Numbered from the stretch's first letter, positions 17,002-29,405 are shown. The stretch: DNA of 45,317 bases from an uncultured Succinivibrionaceae bacterium (GCA_949286015.1 CASEBB010000071.1:1-45317), one strand, 5' to 3'. Notes: generated from the letters alone by a model not told the origin. Translations and numbers: made by a program.

Positions 17002-18036
17002 ATGGAAAGCGTAAGCCACGAAGAGCAAGACGTCTCTACCCCTGTTTTGGTGCCAGAGCGGGATATCTCTGACAGCGCCGCCGAGCGCCAGCAAATTGTG
17101 GCGGCTTTGCACGACTACTTGCGCCTCGAAAAAGGCGCGTCTGTTAATACCTGTGAGGGCTATTGCTCGGACGTCAAGAGCTTTTTAGAGTTCTTAGCCC
17201 GTAAGGAGCTGTCCTTTACGCTGTTTACTGAAGATGACGTCCGCGCCTATCTGACGTACCGTAAGGACAATGGTGCTGAGGCCATGAGCCTCTTACGCTA
17301 TTGCTCCGCTTTGCAAAGCTATGTCTACTATCTGCTAGCTGAAGAGAAGCGCCACGACGACCCTGTAGCCAATATCGATAGAGCTAAGCCTCTGCACCAC
17401 CTGCCAAAGGTCATGAGTGAAGAGGCGGTCAATCTCTTTTTAGAGGCTCCTGATATCACCTCTGGTATTGGCTTACGTGACCGCGCTATGCTGGAGGTGC
17501 TGTACTCCTGTGGCTTGCGTGTGACCGAGCTGTGTGAACTGAAGTTTGAGGACATGCACCTCAAAGAGCAGTATTTGGTGATCAAAGGCAAGGGCGATAA
17601 GCAGCGCATGATCCCTCTAACGGAGTCTGCGATCTACTGGATTCGCCGCTACGTGTACGAGCGCCGTGGTGAGATTGATGAGGATCTGGTCTGTCCTTAC
17701 GTCTTTTTATCGCAAAAGCGCGATAAGAAGACGGGGCTGCCTAAGCCGATGACGCGTATCAATTTCTGGTACCGCATTAAGACCTACTCACACCAGATTG
17801 GCCTTGAGAAGGATCCATCGCCGCACACCTTTAGACACGCCTTTGCGACGCACCTTTTAAACCACGATGCGGACTTACGCTCGTTACAGGTGTTGCTGGG
17901 CCACTCGTCTTTAAGCACGACCCAGATTTACACGCACGTGGCCTTAGCCCGCATGCATGCGGTTTACGATAAGACCCACCCCCATGCACAGGCAAAGGAC
18001 GAGGTACCAACCCCAAAGGCCCCTCAGGGAAAATAG
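17002..18036 (+). CDS. xerD: Site-specific tyrosine recombinase XerD
   Basis: 344 residues from the ATG at 17002, chosen for the AAGGAG 9 bases upstream; open codons further upstream run into the tandem repeat. The N-terminal SAM-like core-binding domain is at about residues 30-125. The catalytic domain has R173 (CGLRVTEL), a lysine in the KGKGDKQRMIPL hairpin, H275 and R278 (HTFRHAFATH), H301 (LLGHSS) and nucleophile Y310 (TTQIYTH). The end (VYDKTHPHAQ) matches the XerD C-terminus, which contacts XerC, rather than a phage integrase. XerD resolves chromosome dimers at dif. It has about 25 extra residues at each end relative to E. coli. No dif-like site was recognised nearby. Confidence 0.93.
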   Translation: MESVSHEEQDVSTPVLVPERDISDSAAERQQIVAALHDYLRLEKGASVNTCEGYCSDVKSFLEFLARKELSFTLFTEDDVRAYLTYRKDNGAEAMSLLRYCSALQSYVYYLLAEEKRHDDPVANIDRAKPLHHLPKVMSEEAVNLFLEAPDITSGIGLRDRAMLEVLYSCGLRVTELCELKFEDMHLKEQYLVIKGKGDKQRMIPLTESAIYWIRRYVYERRGEIDEDLVCPYVFLSQKRDKKTGLPKPMTRINFWYRIKTYSHQIGLEKDPSPHTFRHAFATHLLNHDADLRSLQVLLGHSSLSTTQIYTHVALARMHAVYDKTHPHAQAKDEVPTPKAPQGK

Positions 18037-18063
18037 GGGTAGGGCGTTCTCTACAGGGCAGAG

Positions 18064-18140
18064 GGCGTTTTCCCCATGTGTGAGCAAAGCTACTTGCCAG
18101 TAACCATCCTACCTTAGAGATACGTCGCGGTAGCGACGCT
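18064..18140 (+). repeat. Dispersed repeat family B, copy 2
   Basis: Shares TTTTCCCCATGTGTGAGCA, TTGCCAGTAA and CTACCTTAGAGATACG with 7011-7070. It begins about 30 bases after the xerD stop. A perfect GTCGC-GGTA-GCGAC hairpin follows the shared part. Confidence 0.65.
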
Positions 18141-18153
18141 TGCTGACGTTTAG

Positions 18154-18240
18154 CGGCGTTAGTGCCCAGCGGGGGCAATAACTCTGCGCCCAGCGATTCA
18201 TCCTGATGCGGTGTGCATGCTTGCAAGCTCATAGCAACTC
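18154..18240 (+). repeat. Dispersed repeat family D, copy 1
   Basis: 87 bases nearly matching 35457-35544: CGGCGTTAGTGC, then GG..GGCAATA, then GCGATTCATCCTGATGCGG, then GCAAGCTCA. Non-coding; adjacent to a family B copy. Confidence 0.7.
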
Positions 18241-18348
18241 TGCAGGAACAAGGGTGCAAACGCTCTCAAAGGACAGGGGCAGGTACAAGGGAGAAGGGAC
18301 AGGGAAGGGATAACAGGCGGGGCTGGCGCGCAACCTCGCGCCCAAAAG

Positions 18349-18382
18349 AAAAGCCAAGCTTCGTGCAGAAAGCTTGGCTTTT
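18349..18382 (+). terminator. Rho-independent terminator after xerD
   Basis: A perfect 13-bp stem AAAAGCCAAGCTT / AAGCTTGGCTTTT with an 8-base loop, ending in TTTT. It is about 310 bases past the xerD stop, beyond the family B and D repeats, which would therefore be part of the xerD transcript. Confidence 0.8.
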
Positions 18383-18999
18383 AGCGTGAGAAAGCACAGC
18401 ACGCACAAGTACTGCGATCTCTACACGGGTTCACCTAAAGAGGCTGCTGCTGATACAGCACTCAAAAACAGCCAGTGCTTACGTCTTAAGTTCCCAGCTG
18501 TATGGCCTCTCCCCTAAGAGAGCGGCCTTTTTGAGACCTACATGAGCCCATCGAGGCTGAACCGAAAAGCTAATGAGGTGTGTCAGTACGTAAGAGCATC
18601 GTGAGGCCACATCCTCACCATCCTCCCTCGTTACTTGTGAGCATACCGCAAGAGTATGCGCACGCACCTCGGAACTTGTGTCCGTACTCTTTGCTACAGA
18701 GCACGACTTACGCAGTAGTAACACCACCCTCGCAGTGGCCAGCTTAGCTAATCTCTCGTTGCTCATGAGACCTCTACTACTGCAAGCACCTCACACTTTC
18801 TTTAGTGAGAACTGCCTACAGTTAGCGCTTTGTGCGCCTGTACCAATCTTGGGCTCAGTACAGGACGAGCTTATGGTCACGTAGCCGTCGCCTCTTTACC
18901 CTACAACCACAGTGCACACCGTGGATTGCGGGGGCGTGCGTTGCAGGGGCAGAGTAGAGCGACGTCCACTCACTTCAACTTCCGTTAAGGTGTAGCCTC
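18383..18999. other. Spacer without recognised content
   Basis: About 620 bases. Two overlapping open frames in opposite directions (18479-18766 minus, 18678-18884 plus) have no start signal and no recognisable similarity, and cannot both be genes. I see no member of the dispersed repeat families. Confidence 0.45.
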
Positions 19000-19018
19000 G
19001 CTAAGGCACTGCCTTAGC
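19000..19018. repeat. Perfect 9-bp hairpin after the AraC-type gene
   Basis: GCTAAGGCA-C-TGCCTTAGC, 24 bases past the stop of the minus-strand regulator. There is no T-run on either strand, so it is a weak terminator candidate. Confidence 0.45.
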
Positions 19019-19041
19019 GCAGCGTAGCCTTGGCGGCAAAA

Positions 19042-20808
19042 TTAGCTGGCTTGGGCCTCAAGGCTGGCGGCTCTGTTTGGCAGATGCAACGATCTCAGCA
19101 GCGAAGGTAACTGCACCAGACCATTGTTGTAGTCCATCTGTGCCAGTGGCAGGCCGTCAGAACCTAAGAAGCTCTTGCGAAACTTCACTGGGGTCGTGTG
19201 GTAGTGCTCGCGGAACAACTTGAAGAAGTAGCCGATGGTGTCAAAGCCATGCTGCATACCAATACCGCGAATCGAGTCAGCAGTGGTCGCAATGTCAATC
19301 GCGGCCTTTTGCAGGCGGAACTCATTGATGTAGTCAATAAAGCTCAGCGCCGTTAACTGCTTAAAGATGCGGCAGAAGTACTGGTTGGTCACCTGCAACA
19401 TGCCCGATAACTCCGAAATGGTAATCGAGCAGTTGTAGTTAGCATGGATGTAGTTGAGCAGCTCTTTGATGTTGTCATCGCTGACGCGGCTCATTCTTTG
19501 TCTGCGGCCACTCTCCTCCTTGATCAGGTAGCCATACTCAAACAGCGAACCTATGAGATGTAACAGCGAGGCCTTTACCTGCAAGGTCAGACCATAAACG
19601 CGTAAGCGCTTGCGCTCTAACTCTTGCTCTTCTTGGCGTGGGCTGTTGTCGCTACCGCTTTGGTTCTTGTAGTTACGGGTGCTAGCGTAAGCAATGGTAA
19701 TGGAGCCAGCATTGATGGCGTTGCTGCGTCCAAAATCATCGTTTGCGGGAGCACCATCCAAAGCGCTCTCTTCGTGCTTGCTAGAGGAATCTGGGGTAGC
19801 TCCCGAGCTAGCCTGCTTGCGGGCAAAGTCAGCAAACTGAGCCACAGCTTCGGCGTGCGCTTGCTGCGCTTGTTGCGCCTCTTGCGCTCTTAACCGTTGC
19901 TCGGCCGTAGGCTCGCTGTCAGCATTGCCAAACAAAGCAGCAGCTGCTGCAGCCGCTAAGGCTTCAGCCTCTAAGGTCGCGCGGTGGCTCATCCTATCTA
20001 AATGCTCCGCCTCGTTACCATAAGAGCCCACCCCTGCAGAGATGCCTGCTAAGGTGGCAGCCTGCGCAATGGCTTGCGCCTGCGCCTGCTGAGCTTCAGC
20101 TTGGGCTTTAGCTGGCGTTACTTGCTCGTCGAGCTTTGGCGCAGTGGCGGTGAGCGTTACGGTTGGGGCCGCCATCGCTGGCTCTTGGCCGCCGTTGTGC
20201 TCTTGCTCTTCTTCCTCTTCAGTCGTGTCCTCTTCTTTGCCCTTGCCATTGGCAGCAGGGGCATTAAAGCAGTCACGGGTTAAGGCAGAAATGCGTTGCT
20301 CGCTTGCCGGAAGTGGAGAGACCAGCTCCTCTAAGTGTGCTACCAAAGCACTGATGTAATCAAAACCGGTGTCGTGGGCTCCTATTACGATGCTACCGCG
20401 TAAAGCTCCTTGTTTGAGCAGCACCATGCTGCTGTCAAGGGCACTGTCACCATGGAAAAGGCGAATCACCTCTGGTGAGAACTTGATCCGAATCACTCGG
20501 CAGTGCGGTGGATAGGTGGTACGGTGGATTAAGTTACTTGGCACAATCACGATAGCCGGTGCATTGAATTCTTCGCTCTTGCCCTGGCAAATGTGTGTAA
20601 AGCCCTCGCCTGAGATACAGTGGATGATCTCAATTTCTTGATGCCAGTGAGCAGAGCTGGAACTGTGACAGAAGCTACCGATGAAGTGGTGACAAGAAAT
20701 AAACTGTAAAGCAGTATCAGAAGATGAAGTTACAGCAGGCCCACCCACGTGACCGCCATTGGCTGTCACGGCGTGAGTTGCTAAAGCTACGTTTTCCATT
20801 TTGCTCAT
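19042..20808 (-). CDS. AraC-family transcriptional regulator with a long low-complexity linker
   Basis: 588 residues, about twice the usual AraC size. Residues about 35-130 form a cupin sensor (HWHQEIEIIHCISGEGFTHI ... VIVPSNLIHRTTYP). Residues about 170-380 are a low-complexity stretch of Ala, Gln and Glu with no family match. Residues about 470-575 are the double helix-turn-helix DNA-binding domain (ISELSGMLQVTNQYFCRIFK and IRGIGMQHGFDTIGYFFKLF, with the HTTPVKFR end). Such regulators usually activate sugar-use genes. The nearest candidates are the beta-glucosidase and kinase at 25.3-27.8 kb, but 4.5 kb of spacer lies between, so the link is speculative. The start at 20808 lacks a clear Shine-Dalgarno; the ATG at 20799 is equally possible. 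Confidence 0.88.
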   Translation of the reverse strand: MSKMENVALATHAVTANGGHVGGPAVTSSSDTALQFISCHHFIGSFCHSSSSAHWHQEIEIIHCISGEGFTHICQGKSEEFNAPAIVIVPSNLIHRTTYPPHCRVIRIKFSPEVIRLFHGDSALDSSMVLLKQGALRGSIVIGAHDTGFDYISALVAHLEELVSPLPASEQRISALTRDCFNAPAANGKGKEEDTTEEEEEQEHNGGQEPAMAAPTVTLTATAPKLDEQVTPAKAQAEAQQAQAQAIAQAATLAGISAGVGSYGNEAEHLDRMSHRATLEAEALAAAAAAALFGNADSEPTAEQRLRAQEAQQAQQAHAEAVAQFADFARKQASSGATPDSSSKHEESALDGAPANDDFGRSNAINAGSITIAYASTRNYKNQSGSDNSPRQEEQELERKRLRVYGLTLQVKASLLHLIGSLFEYGYLIKEESGRRQRMSRVSDDNIKELLNYIHANYNCSITISELSGMLQVTNQYFCRIFKQLTALSFIDYINEFRLQKAAIDIATTADSIRGIGMQHGFDTIGYFFKLFREHYHTTPVKFRKSFLGSDGLPLAQMDYNNGLVQLPSLLRSLHLPNRAASLEAQAS

Positions 20809-21561
20809 AAAGTAATTCAGGTGAACCTATCATGGGCTCCTCACTAATACGGAGCCCCGTCAGACGCTCACCCCACTCGAAGTACTTTATGCGTCTACCG
20901 TAAACCACTGAGTTGGGGTCGGGGTTACTCAACACGTCCTAGAAAAGCATGGCCGCGCGTCAGGCTACGCGTACACCCACCAAAGGCCCAACGCTGCTTG
21001 TGGAAAGAGGGGTCAAGCTCAATGAAGACCGGCTCGTTTGAGCTGGTTGCACTTAGCTTTATCCTCTGGCAGATTGCGCCAAAAGGCAAGATGGACGCGT
21101 GTTTGTGCCTAAAAAGGTGCGCACGGACGCTTCAGTAGGAAGCAACATGACCACGCTGGTTTGCTCTTACCTAAGCAGTGTTAGTAAGCAAGCAGGCCCA
21201 CCCCGTTACCTCTACCCTCATCAATTGAAGGGCACTAGGCCTTACGCCCTTACTTATGCCAGACGTAAGCGGGGTTAAATACACGCACCGCTCCCCAAGC
21301 TTCACCCTAAGGCTTTAGAAGATGGTTACTGCTTACTTTGCAGATTGATGCGCTCTGCGCCGTAAGTCTAAAGCTGCCCGTCACCCTCCTAAAGCGCTTA
21401 TGATCGCGCAAGTGACGTGGTATGGTTACTTGAGGTTAGTTGCGTAAATTTCTTTGCATCCTGCCAGTTTACGAAGTGACTGCCTAATCGCGGCGGCGAA
21501 AGCTTAGTTAGTGAGGCTAAGCTCGTAAGATACCCGCCAGACACAGTCATGAGGGAGCACG

Positions 21562-21858
21562 ATGGCCCTTAAATCTCCTTACAAAAAAACTAGGGACGTA
21601 GCTGTGATTGCGGGGAAGCGACCGCATCAGCTGGTGTGCTTAAGTCAATACTTAAGATCAGCCGTGGCTGAAGATAAGCCTAAGCTTAAGGGCAGCAGCT
21701 TGCGGAGCAACAATCTCAACATGGTGTGCCTTTTACCCCGTGGTGCCCGAGAAAACGGTAAACAGTTCTTTTGCCAAAAGCGGGCGGGTCACAGGGCAAA
21801 TAGCCTGCGCTCTTACCTGAGAGCTACAGGTACCAATGCTGATCAGCTCACCGACTAA
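21562..21858 (+). CDS. Hypothetical small basic protein (doubtful)
   Basis: 98 residues. This is the only frame in the 4.5-kb region with a reasonable start signal (GAGGGAG four bases before the ATG). It is rich in Lys and Arg, has no membrane segment, and is not recognised. It could be a nucleic-acid-binding peptide or a chance frame. Confidence 0.25.
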   Translation: MALKSPYKKTRDVAVIAGKRPHQLVCLSQYLRSAVAEDKPKLKGSSLRSNNLNMVCLLPRGARENGKQFFCQKRAGHRANSLRSYLRATGTNADQLTD

Positions 21859-24800
21859 ACTCAACGTTTAAAGTAGGTGCTGTGAGTAATTCAAGTGGTG
21901 TGGCGTTACAGGTGTCAGCACCAAACCAAATTACATACAGATTCTTAATGCACATGTGCATGCAGAGTTTTCTTGCACCTTAGTTCTGGGCCAGAGCGTT
22001 GTGGCCTTGGGCAAAGCCAATCTAAAGCCCCCCAAAGCCAGCCCTAAGCTCGCGCGCAGTGTCTCTCCCGAGTTATGCGGAGCCTAAGACAACACCCTAG
22101 TGTTCGCATCCTCTTTCTTGCTATTTCGCTCTTGTACTTTGGCCGAAAACCTTAGCTTGCTGGTTAGGCGTCAGCTATGACCTCACAATACGTGAGGGCT
22201 GCTGCGCGGTCAGCGGCAAGCAAGGGTGAGATGTGCGGGTGATTGATGAAAAGTAACGCCTGTTGCTAAGTGCTACGTACCACGAACAGGGGCTAGCTTG
22301 CGGTAAATGGGCTTGAAAGCTTGCTAGTAACGCCCTGAAAGCAGTACGCGGCGAGACGCCACTTTTCCACTCCACTGCCTTTACATCTCTGGGTGGGTGG
22401 CAAAACAAAGACTAAAAGGAAATGAGACGGCGGGGCAGACGTGTTCAGCCTCGTCAACCACCGTGATCCGTCGCAACGGTTTAGCACTCCGTTGCTCTGT
22501 GCAGGCTATAAGTAAGTAGAAGCAGCGAGCACAGTTTTCTGCGGCGCGGTGACCTGCAAGCTTCAGTCTCATGGGGTGTAACGGTGGTCTTTACCGGTTA
22601 AGTTCGGTGGTACTCTACAACCACGTGACGCTTACGATCGTATTTGTCACCTCGGCTCTTTTACCAAAAGAGGGCGCGGGACAGACAGTGAGATCGCAGC
22701 GTTGCGGTAAGCTCTAAGCGGGCGGAAGGAAGAGGCAACCTTGAGCACGGCACCGTCAGTTACGAGATGACGGGGGCGACATGGTTAAAGGCGGGAATAG
22801 GGGGATGTGTGTGATGACAAGGGGGAGATGCCTGCTTCTGCTAGCACGAGAGTTCAGCAAAGGGCAGGGGGCGGCAGAGGCAAAAAGAAGTAGCTTTTCT
22901 GCGGGGTAACGGGGCAAATGGTAAGTGTGCCTCACAGCAGGTGCTAGCGGCTGAACGCTAAGTGCACCAGAGGTTGATGCTCTTTAGACCCCGAGGGAGA
23001 GTCACGATGTTTGGGGCTAAGCTGCGGCAATCCTCATGAACGTCAGTACGACCTCGTTCTCTGCGTCCGTAAAACACGCACAGACCTCAAAGTGAGGTCG
23101 GGATGAGCTTATGAGACAAGGACAGGGGAAAAGCAGGGAGGTGGAGTACAGATGACGCCACGAGGTAAGCGCAGATGGATGAATGAGGCGGGAAAGGTGA
23201 TTAAGGCAAATACATGCAGCTTGATCAGTCCTGTGCCTCAACCTCAGACGCTTACGGTGCTTTTGCCTTGGCTTGCAGATAAGCTTTCACCCAAGAAAAA
23301 CTAGCGTCTTCTTGATCTTGCTGCTCCTTTTGTCAGCTGTCACCAGCTCGCGCTTTACAGCGGAGAGCGCGACAGCGGCACACATACCAAAGTCCCCTTT
23401 AAGCCAGATCCTAGCGCACAGCTTAATGATGAGCATAAGACCACACAGTGACACTGTGAGGCTTAATCTTGCGGGGCGCAACGGCAGAAAAAGCAAGAAA
23501 AAGAGGCCTATGTTTTTGCTTGAAAAGGTGCAGCAGCAGGCACATACCGGAACTAACGGCAGCACCCAAGGCTACCGTAGTGGCGATATGATCCAGCCAC
23601 ATCTCAAAGAACCTAAGACAGTAGCAGTTCTTTGAAATTAACAACTTAACTGAGAATATTATACTCTAAAGCAATGGCTAGATAATAGCCCTCGGGTAAA
23701 AAAAGCCACAGCAGGTTAGGAGCAGCTTGTCAATAGAGATTCATATTGAGTAATGGCAGTGGGGTGTAAAGCTGATAGGGCTGGCTTTTGTGTTGCCATG
23801 GGGTGTGTTTGTATACAGGCGCAGATGGAGTCGTTTTGGGAGACGTTTGCGGCGGTTTTTGGGGAAGAAATAGGGGGTAAAAAGCGGGGTCGGTGTTTGT
23901 GCTATTGCTTTGAGAGTATAAAATGTGATAATGCAGGGGACAATGGCACAGCGGAGGCGGGAGGCGTAATCAGCGGTAAATACGGGCTTGGCATGACGAT
24001 TAGCACTTGCAAGGTGCAAGTTTGGGCAGGTGTGGTGCATTTTAGAGGTGAAAAATGAGTAATGATAGTGCACTGCGTGCCAGTTAAGGCGCTCTATGGT
24101 AAATGGTAAGGAGCGGCGGACGTGGTAGTGAGGGCTCAATAGTGCGCGGCAGCAGTAAGGAAAGGGGAAGCGTAAGGGCTGTCAGTGCGGATAAGGTGAG
24201 GCTGGCTAGCTGGTGCTGGGAGTTAGGGACAGTAGCTGCTGCTCATTACAAAGGAGCAGAGTGCTGGCCTCCAAACGGGCTGTTGCGGGACAGGAGTGAG
24301 GCGCAAGTGCGAAGCCGCCAGATCCGCGCTGACGGTGGTAGAGGATAGGGTGGCTGTTAGTGGTGGTGGCGGCGGCGCTGCATGGGCCGTGCGTTAGGGC
24401 AAATAAGGGCAAAGCCACCATAGGTAGCGCCTTGTTAGCGGTGGTGCTGGGAGGTGAAAAAAGCACTTGGTATACGGGCGCAAAGTGGTAGTGACGGTAG
24501 CGCAGAGTAGGGACAGCAGGTGGGAAATCTTAGAGATGAAAATGTGAAGTAAGAGCACGGCAGAGTAATGGTGGAAATTTGCTGTAGGGGTGCTGTGAGC
24601 GATTGCAGAAGATGAAACTCAAGCGGGGACTAAGGTGCAAATGAGATAGTGCCACAGGTGCGGCTGCAAGCGTGTACGGTGAGATGATAAAGGTGAGGAC
24701 TGCTGCGGGGCACTACAAGGGCTAATAACGGAAGCTGATGCTGCTGTGGCCTACTCTGAATAGGTGGTACTTTGAGGTCTTTTGTGCGCGGCTTACTCTG

Positions 24801-24860
24801 TGGTGCTTTTGGTTGTGGTGACTGGAGCCAAGCGCCTGCCGAGCCGTTACCTTTGAGGGG

Positions 24861-25122
24861 TATAGTAAGGGCAATCCGTACTGTTTACTCTCGGGGTAGG
24901 AGCACGGCTGGCAGGGATAGCTATAGCCACAGCGCCTAACAGCACCTTACTGGAAGCAAGAAGCCACACCACCACCACCACCACCACCACCACTCGGAGT
25001 AGAGGTGCGGCTGCTCACGTCCTTGCTATTGCGCCAGCGCTATTGCCCGCGCCAGCGACTGCGGCGCTCTATCACCGATGGACACAGTAGGGGCAATCCG
25101 CACTGGCTTCACTCTGGGTAAG
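24861..25122 (+). repeat. 40-bp direct repeat flanking a 180-bp spacer
   Basis: The copy at 24861-24900 and the copy at 25083-25122 share AGTA.GGGCAATCCG.ACTG and ACTC..GGGTA.G with a few differences. The (ACC)8 tract lies between them. Too diverged to be a recent insertion footprint. Confidence 0.5.
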
Positions 25123-25284
25123 GTCACTGCTGGCTGCCTGTAGCAGATCGTGATGCTCTTTGTGATTTTGCAACAGAGCCGGTACATTTCGCGGCCAGAT
25201 CTCTTTAGAATAGCCATGGTTTAGCGTGGACAGCTACAGCGCACGACTCACTGCGTCCGCACTGATGCTGCTCCACTGTTGTAG

Positions 25285-26768
<1,484 letters not shown>

Positions 26769-26769
<1 letters not shown>

Positions 26770-27767
26770 TGGCAGAGCAGCAACAACAGGCCTTTGCTAA
26801 GCGCCCTGTTTCCGTACTGACCTTAGATGTGGGGGGCAGTGCCATCAAATACGGCGTGTGCAATGAGTTTGCGCAGATCACCCACAAAGGCGAAGTGCCA
26901 ACGCCATGTGCGGTTGAGAGCACCGTAGAAGACCTGCTGCAGGCCTTAGATGGGGTGGTTGCTGAGGTTAAGGCGCAAACCCCGTTCGAGGGCATGGCCA
27001 TTTCGCTTCCTGGCTGCATCAATTCTGATGGCAGCATGCGCACGGGTGGTGCTCTGCCTTACAACTACGGCCAGCCTCTTGCCGACCTCATTGAAAAGCG
27101 CACGGGCATGCGTCCGGTGCTGGTCAATGATGCGAAGGCAGCTGCGGCGGCGGAGCTGTGGATTGGTGCGCTGCAAGGCGTTGAATCAGGTGCGGTTCTG
27201 ATCTTAGGCACGGGCTTAGGTGGCGGCATTATCGTTAATGGTAAGGTCTACAACGGCCCGCATGGCTCGGCAGGTGAGCTCTCGGCTTTTGTGCACAATA
27301 TGCCAAGCTTTACCGAGGATCTCGACTGCGAGGCCTCGCACGTGTCGACGACGGGCTTAGTCATTGCCGCTTGTGAGGCTTTGGGTCTTGAGTACACCTT
27401 TACGCCTGATGTGGCCACGCGCCATATGCCATTGGATGGCCGTAAGATCTTTGCGCTCTATCATGAGGGCAATGAGGCTATCCGTCAGGTGATTACTGAC
27501 TTTGGCTATAACGTGGGTAAGCTCATCTTTAACCTCAGTGTAGTGCTTGATTTGCAAAAGGTCGCGATTGGTGGTGGTATCTCCTGTCAAGAGTGCCTCA
27601 TTGAGGCGATTCGCGCGGGTACGGAAAAGGCGTGGGAGACTAACCCAGTTCGGGGCTTAAAGCCACCTTTGATCACCATGCCGGAGGTGTTGGGCTGTCA
27701 GTTCCACAATGACGCGAACCTCATTGGTGTGATGCGCCAGTACCTTGAGGTGCATGATCTGCTCTAA
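26769..27767 (+). CDS. ROK-family sugar kinase, candidate beta-glucoside kinase
   Basis: 332 residues. The ATG overlaps the TAA of the glucosidase gene (TAATG), showing tight coupling. The ATP-binding start LTLDVGGSAIKYGV is at residues about 17-31. The catalytic Asp lies in VNDAKAAAAAE, and the glycine-rich LILGTGLGGGIIVNG and the sugar-contact GSAGELS follow. The Cys-rich zinc motif of NagC/Mlc-type ROK proteins is absent; only a single Cys is present in the equivalent stretch. There is no helix-turn-helix, so this is an enzyme and not a repressor. Pairing with a 6-phospho-beta-glucosidase suggests a BglK-like role: ATP-dependent phosphorylation of imported cellobiose or related beta-glucosides, then cleavage to glucose and glucose-6-phosphate. 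A plain glucokinase is the alternative. Confidence 0.88.
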
Positions 27768-27768
27768 G

Positions 27769-27787
27769 CTTAGCGCTCAGCGCTAAG
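27769..27787. repeat. Perfect 9-bp hairpin directly after the ROK kinase stop
   Basis: CTTAGCGCT-C-AGCGCTAAG begins one base after the stop codon. There is no T-run. It may protect the 3' end or pause transcription ahead of the terminator at 27892. Confidence 0.5.
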
Positions 27788-27810
27788 CGCTCGCGCTGCT
27801 TAGCTCTGCG

Positions 27811-27851
27811 CTGCGTTGCGTTGTACTGCGTTGCGTTGTACTGCGTAGCGT
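27811..27851 (+). repeat. 15-bp tandem repeat, two units and a partial third
   Basis: CTGCGTTGCGTTGTA at 27811-27825 is repeated exactly at 27826-27840, and CTGCGTAGCGT follows. It lies between the kinase gene and its terminator. The identity of the units suggests recent slippage. Confidence 0.7.
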
Positions 27852-27891
27852 GACGCTGACAAAAGCAGTGCTGACGTAGCCTCTAAAAGCA

Positions 27892-27928
27892 AAAAGCCCT
27901 GTCATAGCTGTACTGTGACAGGGCTTTT
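27892..27928 (+). terminator. Rho-independent terminator of the glucosidase-kinase operon
   Basis: A perfect 13-bp stem AAAAGCCCTGTCA / TGACAGGGCTTTT with an 11-base loop, ending in TTTT. It is 125 bases after the kinase stop. The remaining spacer to 28070 shows nothing further. Confidence 0.85.
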
Positions 27929-28640
27929 GTGTTAGTGGCGGCAGTACTCCCAGCAACACCAATGAGCAGCTCCTGTTGGTTACTGCTACTGGGCGCTACT
28001 TGGGAGCATCCTTGCTGCTACGCTGACGCCCTGTGCTTTGGCTGTAGAGCGTGGACGCTTGGCTGTAAGACTACTCTTCAGTGTGCGCCATACAGTACGT
28101 GAATATTGCACTGAGCGTCGAGGCCACTTCAGCGTTAGTGATTTCGCACTTGTATTGAGTAGGGGAATAGAAAGCAGCGATGCGAGGATCGATCTTAGCA
28201 GAAGGAACGGTAATCTCTCTAAGAGAGATCAGGCCACTTTGCACCATAATCTGGTCAAGGGTAACCTCATCTACATTGATTAGCACTCGAATGCCCCTTT
28301 GTTCACGATGAGAGGCTGGCTATATTTGTTTACCAGCTCTGCTACGTCGTACTTATGCGCACGCAGAAACGAGCGTAGAGCTGCTGACGGACTATAACTC
28401 TCCAGCCAATATGGGTTAAATTTGAGCTTGGCATTGGCTCGCTTTCTAAAATTAGGGTTGTCCAATGGCGCAAAGAACCTGTTGATGGAGTATGGGTTGT
28501 ACACCTTTACCGAGGCATTTTCATCAAAGCAAAAGCCAGCGTAGTAGCGCTCAGGTAGCTGCCACAGCTCATCGATGGAGATACCAAGATTGTTGGCAGC
28601 TTGCGGGATATAGTCCGCAAAGTGCTGCTCAATCCATGGG

Positions 28641-28811
28641 CGTTAAGTTAGTGGTTAGCTTGGATTAGGGAGAGAGGCATTTACAAGCCACTTAATCGCG
28701 CTGGAAGGTGTTTCCAGTCTGGAAACACCTAGACTCGACGCCCCACCAAAGAATCCGCCACTTTAAGTGGCGCTGATGCTGATGTTTAAGCGCTTTTGCT
28801 TAACTTAACGC
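28641..28811. mobile_element. 171-bp MITE-like element 1 in the AAA-ATPase-like gene
   Basis: Ends in a perfect 11-bp terminal inverted repeat (GCGTTAAGTTA / TAACTTAACGC) and is flanked by a 6-bp direct duplication CCATGG (28635-28640 and 28812-28817). It has no coding capacity. The interior carries two strong hairpins: AGGTGTTTCCAG-T-CTGGAAACACCT near 28707-28731 and GCCACTTTAAGTGGC near 28757-28771. Removal with one CCATGG joins GAG-CCA-TGG to ATT-GAG in frame (EIEPW-IEQHF). The mobilising transposase is not in the window. Confidence 0.88.
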
Positions 28812-29405
28812 CCATGGCTCAATCTCCTCTTTGGTATAGCCCAGCAGGTCAGCATACATAGGATTCATGCTGAGGTCTTCAAGATTTGAATCCCAAAACA
28901 TGGAGGCTTCGCTGTAGCGCATGATGCCTGTTACCAAGATAAATCTGGCGTAAGTTTGTTGGTTCAACCATTGGTAGAACTCTGACATTACGCTCTGTAA
29001 GGCTGCAAACAGTTGTGGATCATCAAGATGCGCGGAGAGCGGGTAATCACAGTCATCAATTAAGAACACCAGTTGCTGCCCCCTAGCGAGATAGTCGAGC
29101 TCCCTCTTGAGATCGCTGAAGGAGACGATGTCTTCGTAATCGCTTGCACTGGAGAACCCAGCCAGCTCATAAGCCGCAACAAGTTCTTGGCATAATTCAG
29201 CCTCAAACGTAGTGGCATCTGGGCATGCAATGTCGAGGAACGACAGCCTGACTACAGGGTAAGTCTTGGTCTCGGGCCAATGCTCAAAAACGGCTGTTCC
29301 TGCAAAGTTTTGGGTGCCATGGGCAAACAGCTCTTGTAGCATCGAGCACAGGGTAGTTTTACCCATACACCGTGGGCGTGAGAAGAACACAAAAGAAAAG
29401 AGGGT

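Noticed and set aside
18479..18884. Opposed open frames after xerD
   Set aside because: No start signals and no recognisable sequence; both cannot be real.
22175..22572. Nested minus-strand open frames in the gene desert
   Set aside because: Unusual residue composition, no start signals, mutually overlapping.
23273..23644. Three overlapping open frames, one plus with a signal-like hydrophobic stretch and two minus
   Set aside because: They overlap on both strands, start at weak codons without Shine-Dalgarno, and show no family resemblance. The hydrophobic stretch is a by-product of a Leu-rich codon run.
24968..24991. (ACC)8 tract as a phase-variation switch
   Set aside because: It is not inside or next to a credible gene.
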